Positions 1-9,841 of a stretch of 64,000 bases of DNA are shown here, one piece after another. The stretch lies in NCBI GenBank assembly GCA_958407465.1, contig CATYIV010000008.1, positions 1-64,000 on the forward strand, written 5' to 3'. Within the stretch, counting starts at the first letter, position 1. Every line of letters begins with the position of its first letter. Made by a program: the position numbers and the translations under genes. The stretch is from an uncultured Collinsella sp. GTDB taxonomy: Bacteria; Actinomycetota; Coriobacteriia; Coriobacteriales; Coriobacteriaceae. The notes beneath the pieces are model-generated. The model did no database searches. It worked only from the letters and a program-made list of their open reading frames with translations, and was not told where the DNA came from.

Positions 1-66
1 GCAGGTAGAAGCGTTCTTAATTTCGAAGATTACTCGCCGTGGTCTGCCGGAGCCATTTTGTCGTAG
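1..66 (+). CDS. 3' end of an unidentified protein (partial)
   Basis: Frame 1 is open from the window edge to TAG at 64-66, followed at once by an in-frame TAA. The visible tail reads ...NFEDYSPWSAGAILS. A PW-A-x-I-L ending is common at the C-terminus of GH13 alpha-amylase-family proteins and would suit the glycogen genes that follow, but 21 residues cannot establish this. It is convergent with glgA and separated from it by a strong hairpin. Confidence 0.4.
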   Translation, partial: AGRSVLNFEDYSPWSAGAILS

Positions 67-95
67 TAAACCGGCCCTCTTTTTAATGCGAAGTT

Positions 96-140
96 CAACG
101 CAAAAGAGGGCGCCTGGTTGGGGCGCCCTCTTTTGCGTTG
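96..140. terminator. Bidirectional terminator between convergent genes
   Basis: Perfect 19-bp inverted repeat (96-114 with 122-140) around a 7-nt loop. The arms contain an A4/T4 run, so either strand gives a GC-rich stem ending in U. It lies between the rightward frame ending at 66 and the leftward glgA. Confidence 0.85.
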
Positions 141-164
141 AGGAATAAGTTTTAATCGTCCGGA

Positions 165-2507
165 TTAGCGGCGCTTGCGGGCGGCCGTTGCCTTGCGGAC
201 GGAGGTCTTCTTGGTCGGAGCCTTTTCCTCGGCCGGAACGGCGGGGGAGACCGGGGTCTCCTTGGCGGGCTCGGTCTCTGCCTTAGTCTTGGGAGCGGCC
301 TTAACCTCGGCAGCCTTCGGAGTCGGCTCGGCCTTTACTGCGGGCTTGTCCTCGGCCTTACCCTCTGCCTTGGGAGCTGCAGCCTTGGTCGTGGTCTTCT
401 TGGCCGTCGTCGCGGCGCGTTTGCGCGTGGTGGTCTTGGCGGCCGGCTTTGCCTCGACAGCTGCCTCAGCCTTAGACTCAGCGGGCGTCTCCTCGACTTT
501 GGCGGCCGGCTTTGCAGTAGCCTTCGGGGCCGTCTTCGCGGCGGCCTTCGTCGTAGCGGCCTTGGCCGTCGTCGACTTCGTAGCCGTGGTCTTCTTGGCT
601 GCCGTTGCCTTCTTGGTGGTTGCAGCCGTCTTCTTGGCAGCGGTCTTGGCCGGAGCCTTTGCCGCAGGCTTAGCCTCGGCGGCGGCCTTTACCTCGGGAG
701 CAGCCTCGACCTCGTTGGCCTTCTTGGCAGCGGCGGTCGTGCGCTTGCGCGTGGTCGATGCCTTGGCAGTAGTTGCCTTGGCAGCGGTGGTCTTGCTCGC
801 AGCGGCCTTCGTGGTCGTAGCCTTCTTAGCCGTCGTCTTGCGAGCCGTCGTCTTCTTGGCGGCAGGCTTCGCTGCGGGCTTCACCTCAGGATCGGCTTTA
901 ACCGGGTCAGCTTCAGCCGGCTTCTCCTCGACCTTGGGCTCCTCAGCAGCAGCGGGCTCCTTAACGGGCGCCGCAGGCTCGGCCTCATCAGCAACCGGCT
1001 CCTCTACGGCCGTAGCAGCCTCCACAGCCGCCGGGCGCTCAATCTCCGGGTGCATAAAGAAGTACAGGTCCAGATACTTGTCGGCCGAGCGCGTCCAGCT
1101 AAAGTCCTGGCTCATGGCCTGCGTGACTAGCTGGTTCCATGCCTCACGGTTATCCCAGAACAGGCGTGCTGCGCGGAACACCGCGTCGCCCATCTCGTCG
1201 CCGTTAAAGTTGGTAAACGAGAAGCCCGTGCCCTCGCCGGTAAACTCGTTGTACGGCTGCACGGTGTCCTTGAGGCCACCGGTCTCGCGCACGATGGGCA
1301 GTGTGCCGTAGCGCATGGCGATGATCTGCGACAGGCCGCAGGGCTCAAACTTCGAAGGCATCAGGAACATATCGGCGGCAGCGTACATGCGCTGCGACAG
1401 CGCCGGATCGAACTCGATGCGCGCGGCCATGGTGCCGGGGTACTTGTCCTGGAAGTAGCGCAGACCGTCCTCGTAGTCGCGGTCGCCGGTGCCCAGCACG
1501 GCCACCTGAACGCCGCCGGACAGGATGCGGTCGAGCGCGTACATGACCAGGTCCATGCCCTTCTGGCGCGTCAGGCGCGTGACCATCACCATAAGCGGGC
1601 GGTCGTCGCGCACCTCGAGCCCCAGTTCCTCCTGCAGCTTGGCCTTGCACACGGCCTTGCCGGAACGGTCGTCAACCGTGTAGTTGGCGGCAATGCGCTT
1701 GTCGGTTGCCGGGTCAAAGGCCGCCACGTCAATGCCGTTGAGGATGCCCTGCAGCGCGTAGGAACGCTCGCGCAGTACGCCGTCCAGGCCCTCGCCAAAC
1801 TCGGGCGTCTGGATCTCGCTCGCGTAGGTGGGGCTCACCGTGGTGATGGCGTCGGCATAGTGCAGCGCGCCCAGCATGTAGTTGATGCTGCAGGCGTCGC
1901 AGCGCAACTGCGTGGCGGCCGCCGGAATATGCGCCACACCCAGGATGTCCTCCATCACGGTGTCGCTAAACTGGCCTTGGAACGCCACATTGTGGATCGA
2001 GAACACGGTCTTGACGCGGTCATAGAGCGGCAGGCCCTGGTAGAACTCGCGCAAGAACACGGGTGCCAGTGCCGTTTGCCAGTCATTGCAGTGCAGGATG
2101 TCGCACTCAAAATCGGCCGGCAGGTGCTGCAGGCTCTCGGTGATGGCCTTGGAGAAGAACGCAAAACGCTCACCGTCGTCAAAGAAGCCGTACGGATAGT
2201 CGCGCGCAAAGTAGCGCTCGTTGTCCACGAACATATAGGTGACGCCGTCGTGCTCGAGCTTCTCCAGCCCGCAGTACTCGTTGCGCCAGCCCAGGCTCAC
2301 GTAAAAGTCGGCAAAGTGCTCCATCTGCGCCTTGTACTCGTCCTTGATGGTGGCGTACTTGGGCACCATTACGATAACCTCGGCGCCGGCGCGCACAAGC
2401 GCCGCAGGCAGCGAGCCCGCCACGTCGCCCAGGCCACCGGTCTTAACAAACGGTGCGCACTCGGCCGAGGCAAACACGATCTGCATCTTTTTGCTGGAAT
2501 CTGCCAT
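165..2507 (-). CDS. glgA: Glycogen synthase with long basic C-terminal tail
   Basis: Transfers glucose from ADP-glucose to the non-reducing end of an alpha-1,4-glucan (GT5). The N-terminal KTGGLGDV (about residues 22-29) is the ADP-glucose-binding K-x-G-G-L motif. HNVAFQGQF and the KFEPCGLSQ...GTLPIVRETGGL block are typical of the second Rossmann domain. The catalytic part ends near residue 486, giving the usual bacterial length. About 295 further residues are Ala/Lys/Thr/Pro-rich, with many AKKT/AAKK repeats and an RKRR end. This histone-H1-like tail is not part of ordinary GlgA. The start is taken as the ATG at 2507, 4-5 nt after GGGAGA; an ATG 12 nt upstream lacks a ribosome site. Last gene of the glg operon. 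Confidence 0.95.
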   Translation of the reverse strand: MADSSKKMQIVFASAECAPFVKTGGLGDVAGSLPAALVRAGAEVIVMVPKYATIKDEYKAQMEHFADFYVSLGWRNEYCGLEKLEHDGVTYMFVDNERYFARDYPYGFFDDGERFAFFSKAITESLQHLPADFECDILHCNDWQTALAPVFLREFYQGLPLYDRVKTVFSIHNVAFQGQFSDTVMEDILGVAHIPAAATQLRCDACSINYMLGALHYADAITTVSPTYASEIQTPEFGEGLDGVLRERSYALQGILNGIDVAAFDPATDKRIAANYTVDDRSGKAVCKAKLQEELGLEVRDDRPLMVMVTRLTRQKGMDLVMYALDRILSGGVQVAVLGTGDRDYEDGLRYFQDKYPGTMAARIEFDPALSQRMYAAADMFLMPSKFEPCGLSQIIAMRYGTLPIVRETGGLKDTVQPYNEFTGEGTGFSFTNFNGDEMGDAVFRAARLFWDNREAWNQLVTQAMSQDFSWTRSADKYLDLYFFMHPEIERPAAVEAATAVEEPVADEAEPAAPVKEPAAAEEPKVEEKPAEADPVKADPEVKPAAKPAAKKTTARKTTAKKATTTKAAASKTTAAKATTAKASTTRKRTTAAAKKANEVEAAPEVKAAAEAKPAAKAPAKTAAKKTAATTKKATAAKKTTATKSTTAKAATTKAAAKTAPKATAKPAAKVEETPAESKAEAAVEAKPAAKTTTRKRAATTAKKTTTKAAAPKAEGKAEDKPAVKAEPTPKAAEVKAAPKTKAETEPAKETPVSPAVPAEEKAPTKKTSVRKATAARKRR

Positions 2508-2530
2508 ATTGTCTCCCATGTTGCAATTCG

Positions 2531-2566
2531 AGAATAGCCGCCTGGCGCTAACCGGGCGGCTATTCT
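2531..2566 (-). other. Intergenic hairpin between glgD and glgA
   Basis: Perfect 12-bp stem (2531-2542 with 2555-2566) with a 12-nt loop in the 90-nt gap. No T run follows on the leftward strand, so it looks more like an mRNA processing or stability element, or a weak attenuator, than a full terminator. Confidence 0.5.
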
Positions 2567-2597
2567 ACCTGTTACGAGCGATGTTGCGGTGCCAACG

Positions 2598-3725
2598 TTA
2601 ACGTACGATGGTGGTGTCGGAAGTTAACGGAGCCTTGCCCAGCACCAGGATGTTCTCGGGCGTGCCGCGAAGCTCGGTGTTGGTGGGAACCACGTTGTTC
2701 TTGTCCAGAATGGCGTTCTCAACGCGTGCGCCGCTCTTGATGACACAGCTCTGGTTGATGATCGAGTTGGTCACCGAGGCGCCCTCCTCGACCACGACGC
2801 CGCGCGACAGGATCGAGTTGCGCACGGTGCCCTTGATGATACAGCCGGCCGAGATGATCGAGTTGCACGCGTGGCTGCCGGTCGCATAGCGCGAAGGCGG
2901 CACGTCGTGAGCCTTGGTCAGGATCGGGCGCTCGGGGTCAAAGAGCTGGTCGGCCACGGTTTGGTCAAGCAGGTCCATGCTGCGGCGATACAGCGACTTC
3001 TCACTAAACACGCCCACGACCTCGCCCTTGTACTCGTAGCTGCACACGTCGATGTTGCCAAAGTCGCCCTGGAGTGCCTCGAGCAGGTCCAGATAGTCGG
3101 CGGCCTGGTAGTGGTCGATAATCTCGAGCAGCGTCTCGCGGTTGACGATGCAGCAGTCCATAGAGGCGTTGTCGCCGTACGCGACGCCAGCGCTCACGCC
3201 CGTCAGGCGACCGTTCTCGTTAATCTCGAGTTTGGTCTCGTCATCGACGTTGCGCGTGGCCTTGCAGTACACCACGGTCATCTGGGCACCGGAGTTCTCG
3301 TGCGCGTAGATGATGGTGTTGAGATCCATGTTAAAGATGATGTTGGTGCCCATCATCACAACATAGGGCTTGTCCGAGCGCTGGAACAGCGTCTTGTTGG
3401 AGATGATGTCGCGCAGCAGGAAGCGCATGCCGCCCTTGGTGGTGCCATACGCGTTGCCGGGCACCATGAACAGGCCGCCCTTCTTGCGGTCCAGGCCCCA
3501 GTCCTTGCCCGAGCCAACGTGGTCGATCAGCGAGCGGTAGTTGCCCGGCATGACGACGCCGACGGTCTTAATGCCGGCATTCATCATGTTGGACAGCGGA
3601 AAGTCGATCAGGCGGTAGCGGCCCAAAAAGGGAACGGACGCGATGGGGCGGTCCTTGAGCAGGACGCTGCCGTAGCTCGAAGAGTAGTTAGCGGTGATAT
3701 AACCGATGGCCTTGCGATTGATCAT
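2598..3725 (-). CDS. glgD: Glucose-1-phosphate adenylyltransferase, GlgD subunit
   Basis: 375 aa. Nucleotidyltransferase-like N-domain (SVPFLGRYRLIDFPLSN) followed by a left-handed beta-helix of hexapeptide repeats (SIINQSCVIKSGARVENAIL). It lacks the G-G-x-G-x-R-L signature seen in GlgC, as expected of the GlgD partner that forms heteromers with GlgC in Firmicutes-type systems. The start is the ATG at 3725, preceded by GGGAAGGGGG, which overlaps the end of glgC; an upstream in-frame ATG would lie inside glgC. The 4-nt spacing from glgC suggests translational coupling. Confidence 0.92.
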   Translation of the reverse strand: MINRKAIGYITANYSSSYGSVLLKDRPIASVPFLGRYRLIDFPLSNMMNAGIKTVGVVMPGNYRSLIDHVGSGKDWGLDRKKGGLFMVPGNAYGTTKGGMRFLLRDIISNKTLFQRSDKPYVVMMGTNIIFNMDLNTIIYAHENSGAQMTVVYCKATRNVDDETKLEINENGRLTGVSAGVAYGDNASMDCCIVNRETLLEIIDHYQAADYLDLLEALQGDFGNIDVCSYEYKGEVVGVFSEKSLYRRSMDLLDQTVADQLFDPERPILTKAHDVPPSRYATGSHACNSIISAGCIIKGTVRNSILSRGVVVEEGASVTNSIINQSCVIKSGARVENAILDKNNVVPTNTELRGTPENILVLGKAPLTSDTTIVR

Positions 3726-3729
3726 CGGA

Positions 3730-4878
3730 TCATTCCCCCTTCCCGATAACGACGTCATTTCCAACGACGGCCGTATCCTTGGTGGTATCGACAGAGCCGA
3801 GCTTCACGCCCTCTTCGACCGTGGAGTTCTCGCCCAAAATAGCGCGGCAGATGTGCGCGCCGCTCTTAACGTGCGCACCCGGCAGCAGCACGGAGTCCTC
3901 GACCACGGCGCGCTCCTCGATGATGACATCGGTCGAAAGGATCGAGTGGCGAGCGGTGCCGTAGATCTTGCAGCCGTTGGAGACCAGGCAGTCGTCCAGG
4001 CGGCCGTCCGGGCCAATGTAGTGCGGCGGACGCGTGGTGATGTTGGACATGATGGGGAAGTGCTTGTCGAACAGATCGAACTCGGGGTTGTTGCCCAGCA
4101 GGTCCATCGAGGTCTCGTGGAAGCTGGCGATGGTGCCGACGTCCTTCCAAAAGCCGTGGAACTCGTAGCTGTACAGGCGCTTGCCCTCGCCGAGCAGCTT
4201 GGGGATGATGTCCTTGCCAAAGTCGTGGCTCGAGCGCTGGTCCAGAGCGTCCTCTTCGAGCGCCTCGATCAGCACGTCGGCCGAGAAGATGTAGATGCCC
4301 ATGGACGCGAGATTCGAATCGGGCTTATCGGGCTTCTCGGTGAACTTGATGATGCGGCCGTCCTCGGGGTCGGTGGTCAGGATGCCAAAGCGGCTGGCCT
4401 CCTCCCAAGGCACGGGCATAACGCTCACCGTGAGGTCGGCGTTGTTCTCAATGTGCGTCTTGAGCATCTTGCGGTAGTCCATGCGATACAGGTGATCGCC
4501 CGAAAGAATCAGGACGTACTTGGGGTCGTTGGCCTTGATGTAGTCGAGGTTCTGCGTAATGGCGTCGGCCGTGCCCGCATACCAGGCGCCGCCGGTCTGC
4601 GTCTCGTACGGCGGCAGGATCGATACGCCGCCGTCACGGCTGTCCAGATCCCAGGCCTCGCCGGAGCCCACATAGGCATGCAGCAGGTAGGGACGGTACT
4701 GCGTCAGAACGCCCACCGTGTCGATGCCCGAGTTGGAGCAGTTGGACAGCGAAAAGTCGATAATGCGGAACTTGCCACCAAAGCTAACCGCCGGCTTAGC
4801 GATCTTTTGGGTGAGTGCCCCCAATCGGCTGCCCTGTCCTCCTGCGAGGAGCATCGCGATGCATTCTTTCTTACTCAT
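3730..4878 (-). CDS. glgC: Glucose-1-phosphate adenylyltransferase, catalytic subunit
   Basis: 382 aa. Makes ADP-glucose from glucose-1-phosphate and ATP, the committed step of bacterial glycogen synthesis. The signature LAGGQGSRL near the N-terminus is the nucleotide-binding loop. [25 protein letters not shown] and FTEKP follow the family order, and a C-terminal beta-helix domain is present. An AGAAGGAGA ribosome site precedes the ATG. It stands between glgP and glgD in the operon. Confidence 0.95.
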   Translation of the reverse strand: MSKKECIAMLLAGGQGSRLGALTQKIAKPAVSFGGKFRIIDFSLSNCSNSGIDTVGVLTQYRPYLLHAYVGSGEAWDLDSRDGGVSILPPYETQTGGAWYAGTADAITQNLDYIKANDPKYVLILSGDHLYRMDYRKMLKTHIENNADLTVSVMPVPWEEASRFGILTTDPEDGRIIKFTEKPDKPDSNLASMGIYIFSADVLIEALEEDALDQRSSHDFGKDIIPKLLGEGKRLYSYEFHGFWKDVGTIASFHETSMDLLGNNPEFDLFDKHFPIMSNITTRPPHYIGPDGRLDDCLVSNGCKIYGTARHSILSTDVIIEERAVVEDSVLLPGAHVKSGAHICRAILGENSTVEEGVKLGSVDTTKDTAVVGNDVVIGKGE

Positions 4879-4986
4879 CGATTTCTCCTTCTGTCATCGA
4901 TGTTCCTAAACCCATTAGCGACGGGCGCGGCGCAACGTCACGCCCGTCGAGTAATGCCGTGCTGGCATAGGGGAGCTCGCGCGCCT

Positions 4987-7413
4987 TTACGCGTGCCAGA
5001 TCTCGTCGCGGTACTCGCGAATGGTTCGGTCGCTCGAGAACCAGCCGCTCGAGGCGGTGTTGAGCAGAGCCTTGCGGTTCCAGGTCTCCTGGTCGCCATA
5101 GCTGCCGGTGAGCTTCTCCCATGCATCCACGTAGCTGCGGAAGTCTGCCATGACCAGGTCGGGGTCGTTGTTGTTCATGAGCTCGTTGTAGATGCTCTCA
5201 AAGTTGCCCGAAAGACCCGCGAAGGTGTTGTCCTTGAGCTCGTCCATCACGCGGCCCAGGCGCTCTCGATCGCCGTTGAGGGTATCCCACGCAAAGTAGC
5301 TATTCGACGCCCAGAGCTGCTCGACCTCGGGGGCGGTCAGACCAAAGATGGCCTCGTTCTCGCGGCCGGCCAGGTCGGCGATCTCGATGTTGGCGCCGTC
5401 GAGGGTGCCCAGCGTAATGGCGCCGTTCATCATGAGCTTCATGTTGGACGTGCCCGAGGCCTCCTTGCCGGCCGTGGAAATCTGCTCCGAGATCTCGGCG
5501 GCGGGGTAGATGAGCTGGGCGTTGCTCACGCGGAAGTTGGGGATAAAGCAAACCTTCATGACCTCGTTGACGCGCGGATCGTTGTTGATGACGTCGGCCA
5601 CGGAGTTAATGAGGCGGATGGTCTCCTTGGCAAAGGTGTAGCTGGAGGCAGCCTTGCCGCTAAAGATGAAGGTCGTCGGCGTCACGTGGAAGTTGGGATC
5701 GGCGATGCGACGGTTGTAGATGTCCATCACCTTCATGATGTTCATGAGCTGGCGCTTGTAGGCATGGAAGCGCTTTACCTGAACATCGAAGACGGTGTTG
5801 GGGTCAATGACCAGACCGGTTTCGGACTTGACGTAGGCGGCCAGGCGCTCCTTGTTGGCGCGCTTGGAGGCACCCACGGCCTTCAGGAACTCGGTGTCGT
5901 CCTTAAACTCCTTGAGCTTCTCCAGCTCAAAGGCGTCCTTCAGCCAGCCGTCGCCAATGGCCTCGGTCACGAGCTTGGCATAGGTGGGGTTGGCCTCGGC
6001 AAAGAAGCGACGGTGCGAGATGCCGTTGGTCTTGTTGTTGAACTTCTCGGGCGTCAGGGCGTAGAAGTCCTTGAGCACGATGTTCTTGATGATGTCGGAG
6101 TGGATCTTGGCCACGCCGTTGACGCTGTGGCTGCAGATCACGGACAGGTTGGCCATGCGAATCTCGCCGTCCCACAGGATGGCGGTCTGGCGCAGACGCT
6201 CCTGCCAGCCCTCCTGCGTGGTGTCGAACGACTCGTGCCAACGACGGCTGATCTCGTCGATGATCTGGTACACACGGGGGAGGAGCTTGGAGAACATGCC
6301 GATGGGCCACTTTTCCAGGGCCTCGGGCAGGATGGTGTGGTTGGTGTAGCTCACGACCTGCGTCACGATGCTCCAAGCGTCATCCCACTCGAGCTTTTTC
6401 TCGTCGATGAGAATGCGCATGAGCTCGGGTCCGCACATGGCGGGGTGCGTGTCGTTGGTGTGGATGGCCACAAACTGCGGCAGCAGCTCCCAGTTCTCGC
6501 CGTGCTCCTTCTCAAAGGTGTCGAGCAGGCTGTAGATGCCGGCCGAAACAAACAGGTACTCCTGCTTCAGACGCAGCAGACGGCCGTGCTCGCCGGCGTC
6601 GTTGGGGTAGAGGATGGCGCTGATGGCCTCGGCCTCGGCGCGCTCAGCATCGGCCAGGGCATAGTCGCCGCGGTTGAAGGCCTCAAGGTCAAAGTGCTCC
6701 TCGACCGGCTCGGCGGCCCAGACGCGCAGCTTGTTGACGGTCTCGCCGGCATAGCCCACAACGGGGATGTCATAAGGGACGGCAAGGATGTCCTGCGTGT
6801 CCACCGTGCGGTAGAACGTGCGGCCGTTCTCCTCAAAGCCTTCGACGTGGCCACCAAACTTAATGGTCACGGCCTTGTCCTGACGGCGAACCTCCCAGGG
6901 ATAGCCATGGGTGAGCCACTCGTCGGTGGCCTCGACCTGGCTGCCGTTGACGATTTCCTGCTTAAACAGGCCGTAGCGGTAGCGCATGCCGTTGCCGTAG
7001 CCGGCGATGCCCTCGGCTGCCATGGAATCCAGGAAGCACGCGGCCAGACGGCCCAGGCCACCGTTGCCCAGCGCCGGATCGGGCTCCTGGTTCTCGATGA
7101 CGGACAGGTCAAAACCCATGTCGTCGAGCGCTTCGGCGACCATGTCGCGCACGCCAAAGTTGAGCAGGTAGTTGTCGAGCAGGCGGCCGATCAAAAACTC
7201 GATCGAGAAGTAGTACACGCGCTTCTTGCCCTCGGCGGTGACGCGGGCGTCGCTCTTGGTGGCAACGGTGCGTGCCTTCTCGGCCACGAGCTTGGCCAGG
7301 GCGTTAAAGCGGTCCAGATCGCTGGCAGCCTCGACGCTCTTGCCGCTGATGCTCATGACGGCATCGCGATAGAGCTCGGTAAACTCCTGCTTGTTGTCGA
7401 AGATCTTATTCAT
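4987..7413 (-). CDS. glgP: Glycogen/maltodextrin phosphorylase
   Basis: 808 aa, full length for GT35. Releases glucose-1-phosphate from glucan ends using phosphate and pyridoxal phosphate. The PLP-lysine block EASGTSNMK is near residue 657. NGGLGRLAACFLDSMA and the HTNDTHPAM segment are also diagnostic. AAAGGA lies 4 nt before the ATG. Lying inside the synthesis operon, it implies that synthesis and breakdown are co-transcribed and balanced after transcription. The 108-nt gap to glgC holds a 9-bp GC-rich inverted repeat (about 4919-4927 with 4941-4949). Confidence 0.95.
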   Translation of the reverse strand: MNKIFDNKQEFTELYRDAVMSISGKSVEAASDLDRFNALAKLVAEKARTVATKSDARVTAEGKKRVYYFSIEFLIGRLLDNYLLNFGVRDMVAEALDDMGFDLSVIENQEPDPALGNGGLGRLAACFLDSMAAEGIAGYGNGMRYRYGLFKQEIVNGSQVEATDEWLTHGYPWEVRRQDKAVTIKFGGHVEGFEENGRTFYRTVDTQDILAVPYDIPVVGYAGETVNKLRVWAAEPVEEHFDLEAFNRGDYALADAERAEAEAISAILYPNDAGEHGRLLRLKQEYLFVSAGIYSLLDTFEKEHGENWELLPQFVAIHTNDTHPAMCGPELMRILIDEKKLEWDDAWSIVTQVVSYTNHTILPEALEKWPIGMFSKLLPRVYQIIDEISRRWHESFDTTQEGWQERLRQTAILWDGEIRMANLSVICSHSVNGVAKIHSDIIKNIVLKDFYALTPEKFNNKTNGISHRRFFAEANPTYAKLVTEAIGDGWLKDAFELEKLKEFKDDTEFLKAVGASKRANKERLAAYVKSETGLVIDPNTVFDVQVKRFHAYKRQLMNIMKVMDIYNRRIADPNFHVTPTTFIFSGKAASSYTFAKETIRLINSVADVINNDPRVNEVMKVCFIPNFRVSNAQLIYPAAEISEQISTAGKEASGTSNMKLMMNGAITLGTLDGANIEIADLAGRENEAIFGLTAPEVEQLWASNSYFAWDTLNGDRERLGRVMDELKDNTFAGLSGNFESIYNELMNNNDPDLVMADFRSYVDAWEKLTGSYGDQETWNRKALLNTASSGWFSSDRTIREYRDEIWHA

Positions 7414-7507
7414 ACGTTCCTTTCCCCCGGGGATGTTTCTCCCGGAACGGTTATGACTTGTATCCTACGCCCCCGCGGGGCGGGTAATTACAGCTGTAAC
7501 GCTTTTG

Positions 7508-9769
7508 TTACGCATCCTTGGCAGATGGCTTAACAGCAGCTGCCTTGGCCTTGGGAGCAGCCTTTTTAGTGGCTGCCTTTTTGGCCGTGCTGGACTTGGC
7601 CGAAGCCTTGGCAGCAGACTTGGCAGCCTTCGTCTTAGCCGGAGCCTTCTTAGCAGCCGCGGTCTTGGGCTTTACCGAGGACGTCCGCTTGCGCGTCGCC
7701 TTCTTGGGCTCTTTAACCACGGGCGGCTTATAGCTGCTGGGACCGCGGCGCTTAAGCACCACGCCTGCCAGGCCGGGCACCTTAATTTCGATGGAGTCCA
7801 TCTGCCCGTTCCAGGGATAGGGCTCGCTCGAGCAGGTGTAGGGCTCCTCGCCGGCGTAGCCGCTGCCGCCAAACTCGGGACGGTCAGAATCGAAGATGAC
7901 CTCCCAGTCGCCCTCGCGCGGCACGCCCACGCGGAAGCTCTCGTAGCTCGCCGGGTCAAAGTTGATCAGGATCACCAGGTCGTCGTCGACGTCCTCGCCC
8001 TGGCGCACAAAGCTCACGATGGACTGCTTCGAGTTGTCCGCATCGATCCAGGTAAAGCCGTCGTCGGTGTATCCGCGCTCATACAGGGCGGGCTCGGCGG
8101 TGTACAGGTGGTTGAGCGCCTTGATAAACGCCTGATGATGACGGTGGGTCTCGTACTCCTCGGTCAGGAACCACTGAATGGACTCGTAGTAGCGCCACTC
8201 GATAAACTGACCGATCTCGTTGCCCATAAAGTTGAGCTTGGCACCGGGGTGCGTCATCTGGTAGAAGGCCAGCGTGCGCAGGCCGGCAAACTGGCGCCAC
8301 CAGTCACCCGGCATGCGGCCGATGAGCGAGCACTTGCCGTGCACGACTTCGTCGTGGCTCAGCGGGCAGATGAAGTTCTCGGTAAAGGCGTACATGATGG
8401 AGAACGTGAGCAGGCCGTGGTTGCCGGGGCGCCACGGAAAATCGGTCTGCATGTAGTGCAGGGTGTCGTTCATCCAGCCCATGTCCCACTTGTAGTGGAA
8501 GCCCAGACCGCCGTCCTGCGGCGGATAGGTCACGAGCGGCCACGCGGTGGATTCCTCGGCCATCATCATCACGTCGGGGTAGTGTGCCTCCACGGCGCAG
8601 TTGACCTGACGGATAAATGCGCTGGCGTCCAGGTCCTCCTCGGTACCGTACTTGTTGAACTTCTTTTGGCCGGGATCGTCAATGCCAAAGTTGAGGTAGA
8701 GCATGCTGGACACGCCGTCCATGCGAATGCCGTCCACGTGGAAGTTCTCGAGCCAGTACAGCACGTTAGAGACCAGGAAGGAGCGGACCTCGCCGCGGGC
8801 GAAGTCAAACTTGTGCGTGCCCCAGTTGGGGTGAATCTCGTGCTCAAACAGCATGTGGCCGTTAAAGGTGGCAAGGCCGTGGGAGTCGGCGCAAAAACCG
8901 CCGGGCACCCAGTCCATGATCACGCCAATGCCCGCCTCGTGGCAAGCGTCGATAAAGTGCATGAGCTGCTGCGGGTTGCCGTAGCGCGACGTGGCGGCAT
9001 AGTAGCCGGTCGTCTGGTAGCCCCAGGAGCCATCGAAGGGATGCTCCATAAGCGGCATGACCTCGATATGCGTATAGCCCATGTCGCGCACGTAGTCCAC
9101 GAGCTCCACCGACAGGTCGTCGTAGGTGTAGAACTCGCCACGCTGCGCGGGGAAGGGATCCATGGGGCCGGGATAGTTGCCGTACTCGTCGGGCTCGCCC
9201 TGCGGCGCGTCGCCGTGGCGCTTCCACGAGCCAATATGCACCTCGTAGATGTTAAGGGGTTGCGACATGTGGTTATGGCCGGCGCGTCGCTTGAGCCAAG
9301 CCGCGTCGTTCCACTGGTAGCCATCGAGGGTCCACAACACGCTGGCGGTACCCGGAGGGCACTCGGCCTTAAAGGCATACGGATCGGCCTTATAGAGCTT
9401 TTCGCCCTCGTTGGTCTCGATGAGGTATTTATAGAGCTGGCCCTGCTCGGCACCGGGAATAAAGCCCTCCCAGATAGCGCTCGTATGCACGGGCACCAGC
9501 GGGTTGGCTTGCTCATCCCAATTGTTGAATTCACCGATAACGTGGACGCTCTTAACATCGGGCGCCCAAACGCAAAAACGCCACCCGCGCGTACGATTCT
9601 GAGTGTCGGGATGCGCGCCCATCTTTTCCCAGCTGCGCTCCCACATACCAATGCCAAACAGATAGACATCGTCCTTGGAGAGTTCCGGTGCGTGCGGGGC
9701 GGCTTTACGGGTAGCGGGCTTTTTAGCCGTTGGCTTTAGCTTTGTATCGCTCACGTTTGATCCCATCAT
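7508..9769 (-). CDS. glgB: 1,4-alpha-glucan branching enzyme with basic tail
   Basis: About 753 aa. GH13 enzyme forming alpha-1,6 branches. It has an N-terminal CBM48-like domain (RFCVWAPDVKSVHVIGEFN), a catalytic barrel with nucleophile motif DGIRMDGV (about residue 351), acid/base region MMAEEST (about 404) and LSHDEVVHG (about 473), and a C-terminal beta domain. After about residue 675 comes a Lys/Ala-rich tail (KTAAAKKAPAKTKAAK) like that of GlgA, and a short basic stretch (TAKKPATRKAA) precedes the N-domain. The start is uncertain: an ATG-ATG pair at 9769/9766 or a GTG at 9754 are both possible. First gene of the glg operon. Confidence 0.93.
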   Translation of the reverse strand: MMGSNVSDTKLKPTAKKPATRKAAPHAPELSKDDVYLFGIGMWERSWEKMGAHPDTQNRTRGWRFCVWAPDVKSVHVIGEFNNWDEQANPLVPVHTSAIWEGFIPGAEQGQLYKYLIETNEGEKLYKADPYAFKAECPPGTASVLWTLDGYQWNDAAWLKRRAGHNHMSQPLNIYEVHIGSWKRHGDAPQGEPDEYGNYPGPMDPFPAQRGEFYTYDDLSVELVDYVRDMGYTHIEVMPLMEHPFDGSWGYQTTGYYAATSRYGNPQQLMHFIDACHEAGIGVIMDWVPGGFCADSHGLATFNGHMLFEHEIHPNWGTHKFDFARGEVRSFLVSNVLYWLENFHVDGIRMDGVSSMLYLNFGIDDPGQKKFNKYGTEEDLDASAFIRQVNCAVEAHYPDVMMMAEESTAWPLVTYPPQDGGLGFHYKWDMGWMNDTLHYMQTDFPWRPGNHGLLTFSIMYAFTENFICPLSHDEVVHGKCSLIGRMPGDWWRQFAGLRTLAFYQMTHPGAKLNFMGNEIGQFIEWRYYESIQWFLTEEYETHRHHQAFIKALNHLYTAEPALYERGYTDDGFTWIDADNSKQSIVSFVRQGEDVDDDLVILINFDPASYESFRVGVPREGDWEVIFDSDRPEFGGSGYAGEEPYTCSSEPYPWNGQMDSIEIKVPGLAGVVLKRRGPSSYKPPVVKEPKKATRKRTSSVKPKTAAAKKAPAKTKAAKSAAKASAKSSTAKKAATKKAAPKAKAAAVKPSAKDA

Positions 9770-9841
9770 GACACGGCAGCGTGTTGCCTTGGTGACTAGA
9801 TGCGAAAGGTCCAAGGCTGCACGAATCGAAGGGACGGCAAA

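Noticed and set aside
175..1311. Rightward 378-codon frame over the GlgA tail
   Set aside because: Complement of the Ala/Lys repeats; composition is almost only Ala, Val and Leu.
3706..7533. Very long rightward open frame (over 1,200 codons) opposite glgC and glgP
   Set aside because: It is the antisense shadow of high-GC genes; its translation is Val/Leu/Ala/Gly/His-rich with no motif, while the opposite strand encodes clear GlgC and GlgP.
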